NCBI GenBank assembly: GCA_905182715.1
Contig: CAJJCP010000033.1
Location: 1 to 56,455, forward strand
DNA from: an uncultured Candidatus Poseidoniales archaeon
GTDB lineage: Archaea > Thermoplasmatota > Poseidoniia > Poseidoniales > Poseidoniaceae
Length of the DNA stretch: 56,455 nucleotides
Direction of reading: 5' to 3'
The notes below the pieces were generated by a model. It worked only from the letters and a program-made list of their open reading frames with translations, searched no databases and was not told where the DNA came from. Positions 35,088-43,605 of this stretch are shown one piece after another. The stretch's first letter is position 1. Each line of letters begins with the position of its first letter. Position numbers and translations under genes: made by a program.

Positions 35088-35386
35088 TTGATCCAGCATG
35101 GGTTTCTGCCCTCTCTGCTTTGATGTTCGTTATCGGACTCGGTGGCGCATTCACTCGAAAGAACGCCATTATTGTCCTCATGTGCATCGAATTGATGCTC
35201 AATGCAGCAAACATGCAATTTGCAGCAGCAGCCGTCCATCACGGTGACACAACCGGATGGGTTTACACACTCTTTGCAATTGCCATAGCAGCCAGCGAGG
35301 TTGCAATTGGATTAGCGATTTTCCTTGCCGTATATGGGCAACATGAAACGATATCATTGGACGATGTAGATGTCCTAAGGAACTGA
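35084..35386 (+). CDS. nuoK: NADH-quinone oxidoreductase-type subunit K
   Basis: A 100-residue, three-helix subunit of the membrane arm, of exactly the family's usual size. The conserved features are G-A-F-T-R-K-N-A-I-I-V-L-M-C-I-E-L-M-L-N-A with the key membrane glutamate near residue 36, and the A-S-E-V-A-I-G-L-A-I segment with the second glutamate near residue 70. It overlaps the preceding gene by four bases. Its stop codon is fused to TGAGGTGA before nuoL. Confidence 0.95.
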   Translation: MIDPAWVSALSALMFVIGLGGAFTRKNAIIVLMCIELMLNAANMQFAAAAVHHGDTTGWVYTLFAIAIAASEVAIGLAIFLAVYGQHETISLDDVDVLRN

Positions 35387-35395
35387 GGTGATTGA

Positions 35396-37651
35396 ATGGC
35401 AGGTACAGAAGTTACAACAACAGTTCATTCAGAATGGATGCAATACGCACCTCTGATAATTTTATTGCCAATGATGGCCTTTGCCGTTATTTTATTCCTC
35501 GGACGAGTGTTCAACGGACACCCTTTTTGGAAGAAGAATCTCAAGGAAGGCGGTCTCATTGCATTGCCAGTCATGGGTGCAAGCCTGATTCTTTCCCTCC
35601 TCTTGATTTCTGAGTTCCTTAAAGGATACTCTGGCGTCGAGGATATTTTCGAAAAGATTGCTTGGGTGAACACAGGAATTTGGAACGGTGGAAGTACCAC
35701 TGAGTCTGTTTCCTTTGGATTCGGGATTTACGTTGACCACGTGACCGTCATGCTGCTCTTTGTTGCGTCATTCTTGTGTCTTCTCATCAACGTATTCAGT
35801 ATTGGTTACATGAATACTGATCCAATTAACGATAACCGCAACCATCGGTTCTATGCAGAATTTGTTTTGTTTTGTTCTGGAATGCTTGGAATGGTTCTGG
35901 CAGATTCCTTCCTTTGGTTGTTCATCTTCTGGGAAATCATGGGACTCTGTTCTTACCTTCTCATCGGATTCTATTACGAACGCCCAAGTGCAGCATCAGC
36001 AGCAAAGAAGGCTTTCTTGACGACCCGTATTGGCGATGTATTCCTGATGATCGGATTGGTCATGCTCTGGGACCTGTTCGGCTCTCTTGACTATGCGGTT
36101 GTCTTTGACACCCACAACATCGAGATGGTTGCAGAAAGTTCTGCAGGTACCCTTCAATGGGCACTCGGACTGATGTTTATCGGCGCAGTTGGTAAATCAG
36201 CTCAATTCCCTCTCCACGTTTGGCTGCCTGATGCTATGGAAGGCCCAACACCTGTATCTGCTTTGATTCACGCAGCGACTATGGTGAACGCTGGACTCTA
36301 TCTCGTTGCTCGTATGTTCCCCTTCTTTGGTGCTGAAGCCTTACACGGTGATTTAGATGACCTTGCTTTCATTATTGCTGCTGTTGGTGGAATTACCGCT
36401 GTAATGGCAGCAGCGATTGCGTTCGTACAAATGGACTTGAAGAAAGTACTCGCTTATTCTACAATGAGCCAACTTGCCTATATTTTCACAGGCTTGGGTT
36501 GTGCTATGTATCTAGCGAACACACTTGACTGGCATCATGACAGTGATGCACATTACATCGTCGTTGTTGCTTTCGGTGCTTCCTTGTTCCACTTGTTCAA
36601 CCACGCTATGGCCAAGGGAATGTTGTTCATGGCCAGTGGGTCAGTTATTCACGAAGTGCATCATGCGCATCATCACTTGCATCATGACGATCATGGTGAC
36701 GATCACCATGACGATGATTTCGATGCTCAATCGATGGAGAATATGGGCGGCTTAGCCTCGAAGATGCCGATTACCGCTACAGCAATGCTTGTTGGCTCTG
36801 CATCGATTATGGGATTGCCCCTCATCGGTGGTTTCTGGTCCAAAGAAGGCATCATTGCGAACGCTTGGCGAGTCGCTCAAGACGACCCTCGTTTCCTCTT
36901 CCCTGCAATGTGTGTCTTAATCGGGGCAGCAATGACCGGTTTCTACATGTCGAGAATGTGGCTGAAAACCTTTGCTGGTAAACCGAATAACGAGGTTGCA
37001 GCACACGTCGGCCCAACAAACATTTGGATTAAGACGCCCTTGTTTATTCTGACCTTTGTCACTCTTTCTTCGATTCTTCTCGCAGGAATGGGCTTCACTC
37101 ATTGGGCAGCAGACACCGAATACAGTTTCCTCTCTGAAAAGAACCTCATCGATGGTATCCTCTATGAAATGGGGCACGCATTTGCAAACAGTGATTCCTT
37201 CTTCTTCATCCTCACCTATGTTGCCATCTTCTTAGGTGCCGTTATTGGACCAGGTATTGCCATGGCACTCTACGGTGGAAAATTAGCTGATGGCGAGGAT
37301 ACCAAGCCTTGGATGCGCCCAGTTATCCGTCTCAGTGAATTTGTCAACAAGCGTTTCCACTTCGATAACACCGCCCTCAGAGAATCGAGTTTAGCGATAG
37401 CCCTTGAAAACAGGCTCTACATTGATGAGTACTATGACAAAGCAATGTTGAATATCGTTGCAGGCTTCTCTACCAAGGTGGCTGAGGCCGATACTGAAGT
37501 GATTGATGGAACCATCAAAGCAATTGAAAGTGGTTCTCAATCTCTTTCTTCAGTCGTTCGTTCACTTACCACAGGCTCTGCCCGAGATTACATTCTCATG
37601 GTTGCAGTTGGAACATTAATAATTTCTCTTTTGATCTGGGGGGTGGCTTGA
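35396..37651 (+). CDS. nuoL: NADH-quinone oxidoreductase-type subunit L (antiporter-like) with His-rich loop
   Basis: A 751-residue antiporter-like subunit (usual 610-660). Conserved elements include F-I-F-W-E-I-M-G-L-C-S-Y-L-L near 178-191 with the key glutamate, F-P-L-H-V-W-L-P-D-A-M-E-G-P-T-P-V-S-A-L-I-H near 270-290 with the channel lysine/histidine set, and the K-K-V-L-A-Y-S-T-M-S-Q-L motif near 349-360. Between the G-S-V-I-H and N-M-G-G-L elements, where E. coli has a loop of a few residues, a stretch of about 28 residues (nucleotides 36647-36724) carries 11 histidines and 8 aspartates. The C-terminal amphipathic extension is present. Ends in ATG overlap with nuoM. Confidence 0.95.
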   Translation: MAGTEVTTTVHSEWMQYAPLIILLPMMAFAVILFLGRVFNGHPFWKKNLKEGGLIALPVMGASLILSLLLISEFLKGYSGVEDIFEKIAWVNTGIWNGGSTTESVSFGFGIYVDHVTVMLLFVASFLCLLINVFSIGYMNTDPINDNRNHRFYAEFVLFCSGMLGMVLADSFLWLFIFWEIMGLCSYLLIGFYYERPSAASAAKKAFLTTRIGDVFLMIGLVMLWDLFGSLDYAVVFDTHNIEMVAESSAGTLQWALGLMFIGAVGKSAQFPLHVWLPDAMEGPTPVSALIHAATMVNAGLYLVARMFPFFGAEALHGDLDDLAFIIAAVGGITAVMAAAIAFVQMDLKKVLAYSTMSQLAYIFTGLGCAMYLANTLDWHHDSDAHYIVVVAFGASLFHLFNHAMAKGMLFMASGSVIHEVHHAHHHLHHDDHGDDHHDDDFDAQSMENMGGLASKMPITATAMLVGSASIMGLPLIGGFWSKEGIIANAWRVAQDDPRFLFPAMCVLIGAAMTGFYMSRMWLKTFAGKPNNEVAAHVGPTNIWIKTPLFILTFVTLSSILLAGMGFTHWAADTEYSFLSEKNLIDGILYEMGHAFANSDSFFFILTYVAIFLGAVIGPGIAMALYGGKLADGEDTKPWMRPVIRLSEFVNKRFHFDNTALRESSLAIALENRLYIDEYYDKAMLNIVAGFSTKVAEADTEVIDGTIKAIESGSQSLSSVVRSLTTGSARDYILMVAVGTLIISLLIWGVA

Positions 37652-39292
37652 ATGGATGATTGGATTTCAATGCCGTTAGTCGGATTCCCATTGGTTGCAA
37701 GTATAGTCTTGCTCGCCTTTGTTTCGAATGCTAACGAATCAATGCGTCGCCGTCTTGCAAACCCAATTCGCATGGCGACTCTGGTGTTCTCTTTGGTGCT
37801 GCTCGTGATTACGACAGGTATGTTCTTCCAGTATTTCGGCAACGTCAGTTGGGAAGGAATTTCTTTCAACAATTATGAATTCCTTCATCGCTATTCTTGG
37901 ATGGAGTCTCTTGGAATTCATTGGTCTGTTGGTATGGATGCTCTTTCTTTCCCAATGGTTTGGCTTACCACCTTCCTTCTTCCAGTAACCATCATCGCTA
38001 CTTGGAATGAAAAGAACGGTGCGACCTATTTCCCAATTCTCTTGGCAATGGGTGGTGCTTTGATTGGTGTCTTTGTTTCACTTGATTTGTTCATGTTCTA
38101 TGTGTTCTGGGAATTGACATTGATTCCAATGTTCTTCCTGATTCTTGTATGGGGCGGTGCAGACCGAAAGTATGCATCGCAGAAGTTCTTCATCTACACG
38201 TTCACAGCCTCTGTGGTTATGTTGCTCGGTTTGATTACACTCTACTTCTTCCAAGACCCGGTTAATCCATTGGATTATGCAGGATCAATGACCGGTCGAA
38301 CCTTCGATATTCCTACGATTACTCAACACGCACTGATGGAGAACAGCAACGGGAACTGGTATCTTGGTGCAAATATACAGAAGGTTCTGTTTGCAATGTT
38401 GATGCTTGGATTCCTCGTTAAACTCCCTGCAGTACCGTTCCACACTTGGCTGCCTGATGCTCACGTACAAGCTCCAACTGGCGGTTCAATGCTGTTGGCT
38501 GGTGTCATGTTGAAGATGGGTGCTTACGGAATGTTCCGACTTCCAATCAGCCTCTTCCCTCATGCTTTGCAATACTTCCAATTGGCTTTGCTAATCATCG
38601 GTATGGTCTCACTGGTTTGGGGCGCTATCGTCTGTCTTGGCCAAACGAATCTCAAGAAAATGGTTGCATATTCATCCGTGTCTCACATGGGAGTCATTCT
38701 CGTTGGTATCGCAACAATGCAACCAATGGGATGGGCGGCTGCACTGTTCATGATGTTCGCTCACGGTATTATCAGTCCAATGCTGTTCGCAGTATGTGGC
38801 GCATTCAAGCATCATTACCACAGTATGGAAATTGGCGCTATGCGCGGTATGGCAAAGCATTCTCCTTGGCTTGCAACATCGATGATGTTCGCATGGATGG
38901 CCTCTCTTGGCTTACCACTCTTGGCTGGTTTTGTCGCTGAAATTATGATGTTCATTGCGCTGTGGTATTTCCTCGCAGCAGAAGGATGGAGTGTGTTTTG
39001 GATGGTTGGACCAGCATTGGTTCTCGCCGTTACAGCAGCCTACTACCTTTGGTCGATGCAACGCACCATCTTTGAAGGTGGAGATGAAACTCAACCACCG
39101 AGTTCATTGCATGGTGCGCCAGTTCCAGATATCGCAAACCCTGAGAAGTTGGCTATGCTCATTCTTGCATTCTTCACCATCGTCTTTGGTGTCATGCCAT
39201 GGATTGCATTGGATATGATGCACGACTGGACCATTCAAATCTTTGAAGGATTGATTCTGCCAGTTCTTGGCAACTTTAACGGAGGTGCCTGA
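37652..39292 (+). CDS. nuoM: NADH-quinone oxidoreductase-type subunit M (antiporter-like)
   Basis: A 546-residue antiporter-like subunit, somewhat longer than the E. coli protein (509). The family's marks are clear: F-Y-V-F-W-E-L-T-L-I-P-M near residues 150-161 with the conserved glutamate, K-L-P-A-V-P-F-H-T-W-L-P-D-A-H near 257-271, K-K-M-V-A-Y-S-S-V-S-H-M-G near 333-345. It starts immediately after the nuoL stop (TGA-ATG), with GGGGTGG as ribosome-binding site. GGAGGTG at 39281-39287, inside its own 3' end, serves nuoN. Confidence 0.95.
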   Translation: MDDWISMPLVGFPLVASIVLLAFVSNANESMRRRLANPIRMATLVFSLVLLVITTGMFFQYFGNVSWEGISFNNYEFLHRYSWMESLGIHWSVGMDALSFPMVWLTTFLLPVTIIATWNEKNGATYFPILLAMGGALIGVFVSLDLFMFYVFWELTLIPMFFLILVWGGADRKYASQKFFIYTFTASVVMLLGLITLYFFQDPVNPLDYAGSMTGRTFDIPTITQHALMENSNGNWYLGANIQKVLFAMLMLGFLVKLPAVPFHTWLPDAHVQAPTGGSMLLAGVMLKMGAYGMFRLPISLFPHALQYFQLALLIIGMVSLVWGAIVCLGQTNLKKMVAYSSVSHMGVILVGIATMQPMGWAAALFMMFAHGIISPMLFAVCGAFKHHYHSMEIGAMRGMAKHSPWLATSMMFAWMASLGLPLLAGFVAEIMMFIALWYFLAAEGWSVFWMVGPALVLAVTAAYYLWSMQRTIFEGGDETQPPSSLHGAPVPDIANPEKLAMLILAFFTIVFGVMPWIALDMMHDWTIQIFEGLILPVLGNFNGGA

Positions 39293-39293
39293 T

Positions 39294-41019
39294 ATGTCGG
39301 AAATCACCACAATCGAACCGTTCACTGAAGGATTCGTTGAGGCACTTCTCCCGGAACTAATTTTGTTTACAGGAATGCTCTTGCTGATTCTTGTGCCAAA
39401 CTTGGGCAAGGGGACTTTCCGGATTCCTGGTACTCAACTTCGACTTCCTTGGCTCTTGGGCGGAACTCGCTTCAAGTTCTCAAGTGACCCGCGTTTGCCG
39501 GCTTGGATTGCTTCAATTACGCTTGGTAGTGCCTTTTTGAATGTTCTTTATGTTTTCAGCCAAGGGCTTGAACGTGTTCTGATTGTTTCAGAATCTGGGA
39601 AGGAATTGCTTCTCATCAATGGCTTTAGTCGTATCTTCGAACTCATTTTCTTTGGTGCTTTAGCCCTTGCAGCATTCTCAAGTATGAATCGCCTCCAAGT
39701 CAAAGGGATTGGTTCTAAGATCCCTGAGAATGAGTTGTATAACAATCGGCGTCAGGCAGATTTCTACATTCTTATGGTTACCTGTGCTCTTGGGATGTCC
39801 GTTGTCGCACTTGCTCAAGACCTGTTTGTTTTGTTCATCGGTCTTGAATTGGCTTCGTTCTCAACCTACGTTCTTGTTGCCTTCCTTAAGGAATCCAAAG
39901 TCGGTGTCGAATCAGGTATGAAGTATTTCATCGTCGGTTCAGTCGCATCCGGTGTTGGCCTCTATGGTCTTTCAATGCTCTATCTTTGGGCTGGCTCCCT
40001 TCAATTCAGCGTGCTTGCTGCTACATTTGCCGTATCTGGCACGACCGCCCTACCATTGATTGGTATTGGTTTTGTTTTGGTTGGATTCGGATTCAAAGTG
40101 AGTGCAGCCCCGTTCCACTTTGCTGCACCTGATGCTTATGCTGGCGCAATGAGTCCAGTTGCTGGTGTTCTTGCAACTGCGAGTAAGGCCATGGGAATGC
40201 TTGGTCTTGTTCGAATGCTGTTAATTGTTGCAGCACCAGAATCCTCTGATGGCAGCGCTGTTTGGCTTGTTTGTCTGGGCGCCATGGCGGCGGTCACCAT
40301 GACATGGGGTAACTTAGCAGCACTTGGCAGCGATAATCCAAAGCGAATGCTTGCTTACTCTTCAGTTGCACATGCAGGTTACATGTTGGCTGCTCTTACA
40401 GCAGTCGGTGCTTGGAACTGGGATGCTGCGGTCGCTGGTGATGCAAGTGCAGCAGCCGTTGCAGTCATGACTGCTCTTCTCTTCCATCTGGTGGTGCTTG
40501 TCGCCTTCAAACTCGGCGCCTTCCTGGTACTGTCGATTCTTGAATCCGAAGGCGGTGGCTCTCGTCTTTCTTCGCTCGGTGGATTAGCCAAGCGAGAACC
40601 TCTGCTTGCAGTTGCTATGTTCATCTTCATGATTTCACTCGCAGGTGTTCCTCCAATGGCAGGTTTCCTCTCGAAGTTACTCGTCATCATGGGAATCGTT
40701 CGTGTCGCAGTTGGCGACATGGGTGCTGAAATTTCCGATGGAGGAATCTATGCTCTTGGTGATCATGCATTGGGTCTGGTGGCTTGCCTTGCTTATGGTC
40801 ATCAACTCAGCCATTTCCGTCTTTTACTATCTTCGTGTCGTCGTTGTGATGTTCTTTGATGAACCCGAAGAAGGTCGGGAAGGCCCTCTTCCTCGAGGAT
40901 GGCAAGTTCGTGTTGCAATTCTCGCTTGTGTGCTCACCACTGTTTTGGTCGGTGTTGCAGGTGATTCATTGATCCGTATCTGTGAAATGGCAGCTCAAAG
41001 CCTCAACTATAACTGGTGA
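39294..41019 (+). CDS. nuoN: NADH-quinone oxidoreductase-type subunit N (one frameshift in this sequence)
   Basis: The last membrane subunit of the complex. The first frame runs from the ATG at 39294 and carries the family's K-V-S-A-A-P-F-H-F-A-A-P-D-A-Y near residues 270-284, P-K-R-M-L-A-Y-S-S-V-A-H-A-G-Y and G-V-P-P-M-A-G-F-L-S-K near 450. It then leaves the expected sequence near 40772 and would end at 40859. In the next frame the missing end is intact: W-L-A-L-L-M-V-I-N-S-A-I-S-V-F-Y-Y-L-R-V to a stop at 41019. Removing one G from the GGG at 40772-40774 joins both parts smoothly (about 574 residues, a normal size with extensions). A sequencing error is the simplest explanation. Confidence 0.85.
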
Positions 41020-41055
41020 AGCGCTTAAACGCCTCATTGCGTCACAGTTCGACGC

Positions 41056-41062
41056 TTTTTTT
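41056..41062 (+). terminator. T7 tract downstream of the nuo operon
   Basis: A run of seven T residues 37 bases after the nuoN stop, in the gap before the aIF1A gene. Oligo-T tracts terminate archaeal RNA polymerase, so this is a reasonable end for the nuo transcript. Confidence 0.45.
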
Positions 41063-41113
41063 GGGTGCTGTATTCAAGAAGGGTCGGCTGTTGGGGTGAA
41101 TAGGTGAGACTGA

Positions 41114-41791
41114 TTGGGTCGACGGTATGAAGAAAAAGTGGACGTAGAAGAGCTTGCTCGTCTTGAAAATCCTGAGGATTCTTCAGGCGGTAAAATCCGA
41201 GTCAAAATGCCAAACCGTAAAATCAACGAAATGTTCGCTTTTGCTGAACAAATTCTTGGTGGTCGTCGAGTCACTGTTCTGTGTGAAGACGGTGAAACAC
41301 GTATGGCCCGAATTCCGGGTAAAATGCGTCGCCGACAATGGGTTCGAGATGGCGATTTGATTATTGTCTGGCCTTGGGATTTCCAAGATGCCAAAGCAGA
41401 TGTTAAACACCGTTATTCGAAAACACAAGCAATGTATCTCTCTCGTAAGGGCGTCTTACCAAAGGAACTCGATTTCTTTGGCATGAATACTGCTAACGAT
41501 GATGATGATGATGAATTCGCAGATACTTTCGGTATCGTGGACACTCCCGAAGAGGAAGTTGTTGCTGCCGCTGACGATGACGAAGATGTCGATGACATGT
41601 TTGGCTCTGATGATGATGATGATGATGACATGTTTGGCTCTGATGATGAAGAAACCACTTCATCTGAAGAAACCGTTGCCGAAGAAGTTGTTGAAGAAGT
41701 ACCTCACGTTCCAGTAGAAGAATATCCTGCAGAAGACGAAGGCGACGAGAGTGATGATGATGACGATGATCTCGAAGCCTTATTTGGCTGA
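41114..41791 (+). CDS. eif1a: Translation initiation factor aIF1A with long acidic C-terminal tail
   Basis: A 225-residue protein starting at TTG 41114, preceded by a GGTGAG site. Residues about 27-112 are the aIF1A/eIF1A OB-fold (K-M-P-N-R-K-I-N-E-M-F-A, then C-E-D-G-E-T-R-M-A-R-I-P-G-K-M-R-R-R, W-V-R-D-G-D), which binds the A site of the small ribosomal subunit. Archaeal aIF1A normally ends near residue 110-115. Here about 100 more residues follow that are roughly half Asp/Glu, including an 11-residue tandem repeat (D-M-F-G-S-D-D..., nucleotides 41594-41660), and end with D-D-L-E-A-L-F-G. Eukaryotic eIF1A also has an acidic tail, which contacts eIF5B. The next gene is the RIO1 kinase. Confidence 0.9.
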   Translation: MGRRYEEKVDVEELARLENPEDSSGGKIRVKMPNRKINEMFAFAEQILGGRRVTVLCEDGETRMARIPGKMRRRQWVRDGDLIIVWPWDFQDAKADVKHRYSKTQAMYLSRKGVLPKELDFFGMNTANDDDDDEFADTFGIVDTPEEEVVAAADDDEDVDDMFGSDDDDDDDMFGSDDEETTSSEETVAEEVVEEVPHVPVEEYPAEDEGDESDDDDDDLEALFG

Positions 41792-41824
41792 AGCCGTATG
41801 AATGCATGACCATGAGGTGTGCGT

Positions 41825-42832
41825 ATGGCAGATGAAGACGAATGGAACGACGAGTTGGCTTCAAACAAACGCCAACGTAAGCGTCGCCGTCAACATCGTG
41901 ATGCCCGTAAGACCAACAGTTCTGAAAAAGGCAAAGACGATATGTTTGCCCGTTCCGAAGAAGACCATTTTTTGAGTAATCTCGAAGCAAAGTCTGGTGC
42001 ATACAATTGGATGAAAGAAGACCGCTACAAGCGGATGTTCCGAGATATTGAATCGAAAATCCAAGGTGCAATCGGAGAAGGAACCTATGATTGGGTTGAC
42101 CGCCGAGTCTTCGACCAAGTGTTTGATCGGATGACATTGATGTCACTGTACAAGTTAATGCAAGCAGGAACCGTCGATACGATTGATTTCCCAATTGCTC
42201 GAGGCAAAGAAGCACACGTATTCCACGCCACTGATATAGATGGCAAGACCATCGCAGTCAAGATTTTCCATACCTCGAATGCGGTCTTCAAAAATTTGAT
42301 TCAATACATCGAGGGTGACCGAAGATTCGGAGGCCTACGCCGACGCCATCGAGACCTCGTTGATATTTGGGTTCGCAAAGAACATCGCAATCTCTCAAGA
42401 TTAGCGCGTTGGGGATTGAATGTACCTCGGCCGATTGGTATTCACAAGAATGTCTTGGTAATGGAATACCTCGGAACCAAAATTGCTGCATCACCGAAAC
42501 TTCGCGAAGTAACTGTTGAAAACCCGGAAGTTGTTTTTGATGACTTGCTTGAGTTTTTGGCAATTTGCTGGCAGAAAGCAAGCCTTGTCCATGGCGACTT
42601 TTCACCGTACAATATTCTTTGGCACAACGATGCACCGGTCGTTATTGATGTCGGTCAAGCGGTGATTAAAACGCATCCGAGGGCTCAAGAGTTCTTAGTT
42701 CGTGACGTAACTCGTTTAGTTGAGTGGTCCAATAAAAACGGTATTGAAGTTACATTGGCTGAAGCAATGTATGAAGTTCTCAACATGAACCTTGACCATG
42801 TGAAGCAGGTTACCTTTGATGAAGAAGAGTGA
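41825..42832 (+). CDS. rio1: RIO1-type serine/threonine protein kinase
   Basis: A 335-residue atypical kinase involved in small-subunit ribosome maturation in archaea and eukaryotes. The N-terminal 60 residues are highly charged. Family motifs: the nucleotide loop A-R-G-K-E-A-H-V-F near 124-132, catalytic K146 in A-V-K-I-F, the RIO1-specific flexible loop after it with Y-I-E-G-D-R-R-F-G-G, catalytic D258 in V-H-G-D-F-S-P-Y-N-I-L, and metal-binding D275 in V-I-D-V-G-Q-A-V. The ATG at 41825 is preceded by GAGGTGT; a GTG at 41819 is in frame but less likely. aIF1A, RIO1 and a KH protein lie together, a grouping known in many archaea. Confidence 0.92.
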   Translation: MADEDEWNDELASNKRQRKRRRQHRDARKTNSSEKGKDDMFARSEEDHFLSNLEAKSGAYNWMKEDRYKRMFRDIESKIQGAIGEGTYDWVDRRVFDQVFDRMTLMSLYKLMQAGTVDTIDFPIARGKEAHVFHATDIDGKTIAVKIFHTSNAVFKNLIQYIEGDRRFGGLRRRHRDLVDIWVRKEHRNLSRLARWGLNVPRPIGIHKNVLVMEYLGTKIAASPKLREVTVENPEVVFDDLLEFLAICWQKASLVHGDFSPYNILWHNDAPVVIDVGQAVIKTHPRAQEFLVRDVTRLVEWSNKNGIEVTLAEAMYEVLNMNLDHVKQVTFDEEE

Positions 42833-42833
42833 T

Positions 42834-43580
42834 TCACTCTTCGCCCCAACTGACGCCTTCATCTTCTTCGAGTTCCATCATTTTGGAAACTGCTTCTTCA
42901 TCTTCAGGGTCGACTTGTGAAGCACGCATTCTACGAGAACGGCGTTTAGCGAGGTCGGAAAGTCCAGGAACTAATTCTTCAAACCCGGCATTGGACACTG
43001 GGAGGTCTTCTCGTACTTCGATGGATTCGAGTTGGCGGTTGGTTATACGAGATCGTCGACGGTCTCGCTCAAGGAAGTTCAGAACAGTTCCATGCTCTGC
43101 ACCGCCAGCAATCATCTCGACCGCTTGTCGAGCAGCAGACAATCCTTCTTCTTCTCCAACCAAGACCACAGTTGAATTATAAATTGTAATTTGAGTATCG
43201 GTGAGTCCTTCAATCAATTTTCTGATTTTACCATCGCTTCCGATGATACGTCCTCGAATACGGCGTTGCTGGTTCGATTTTTTACCGACAAACTTTCGGA
43301 TATCAACCAATTCAAAGAAATGGTGGTCATCAAGCAACTGAATCGCTGCTTTTGGTGCCATTCCACGGCCAATTGCCTTAATGACATTTGGGAGTTTCAT
43401 TGCTTTTACTGGGTCATAGGTTCCCGGTTCGCCCCAGAGAACTTCGACATCGCCAGTCTCCGAATCGATATTGAATTCTTTACACCCTGCAGCATATCTC
43501 AACGACTTTGCAGTCGCTCCTTTGACTCCAATGAGAACCGCAATACGATTCATTGGCACTCGCGGTAGCGGTTGGCGCAT
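42834..43580 (-). CDS. KH-domain protein of the archaeal Krr1/Pno1 (Dim2)-like family
   Basis: A 248-residue RNA-binding protein from the ATG at 43580 (in-frame starts further upstream would run into the neighbouring gene). Two KH domains: the first near residues 8-75 with I-A-V-L-I-G-V-K-G-A-T-A-K, the second near 95-185 with R-I-I-G-S-D-G-K-I-R-K-L-I, the classic G-x-x-G loop. The C-terminal part is acidic and charged. The family is implicated in small-subunit assembly, and in archaea its gene is often beside aIF1A and RIO1. Here it lies on the opposite strand, convergent with rio1 and one base away, so the usual same-strand order is broken. Confidence 0.85.
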   Translation of the reverse strand: MRQPLPRVPMNRIAVLIGVKGATAKSLRYAAGCKEFNIDSETGDVEVLWGEPGTYDPVKAMKLPNVIKAIGRGMAPKAAIQLLDDHHFFELVDIRKFVGKKSNQQRRIRGRIIGSDGKIRKLIEGLTDTQITIYNSTVVLVGEEEGLSAARQAVEMIAGGAEHGTVLNFLERDRRRSRITNRQLESIEVREDLPVSNAGFEELVPGLSDLAKRRSRRMRASQVDPEDEEAVSKMMELEEDEGVSWGEE

Positions 43581-43605
43581 GGCTAATCCTGCGGCCGACC
43601 TCTTT

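Noticed and set aside
41493-42215. Long antisense reading frame (240 residues, His/Gln/Arg-rich) opposite aIF1A and rio1
   Set aside because: It is the mirror of the Asp/Glu codon repeats of the aIF1A tail and of rio1; composition is low-complexity and no start signal or family is seen.
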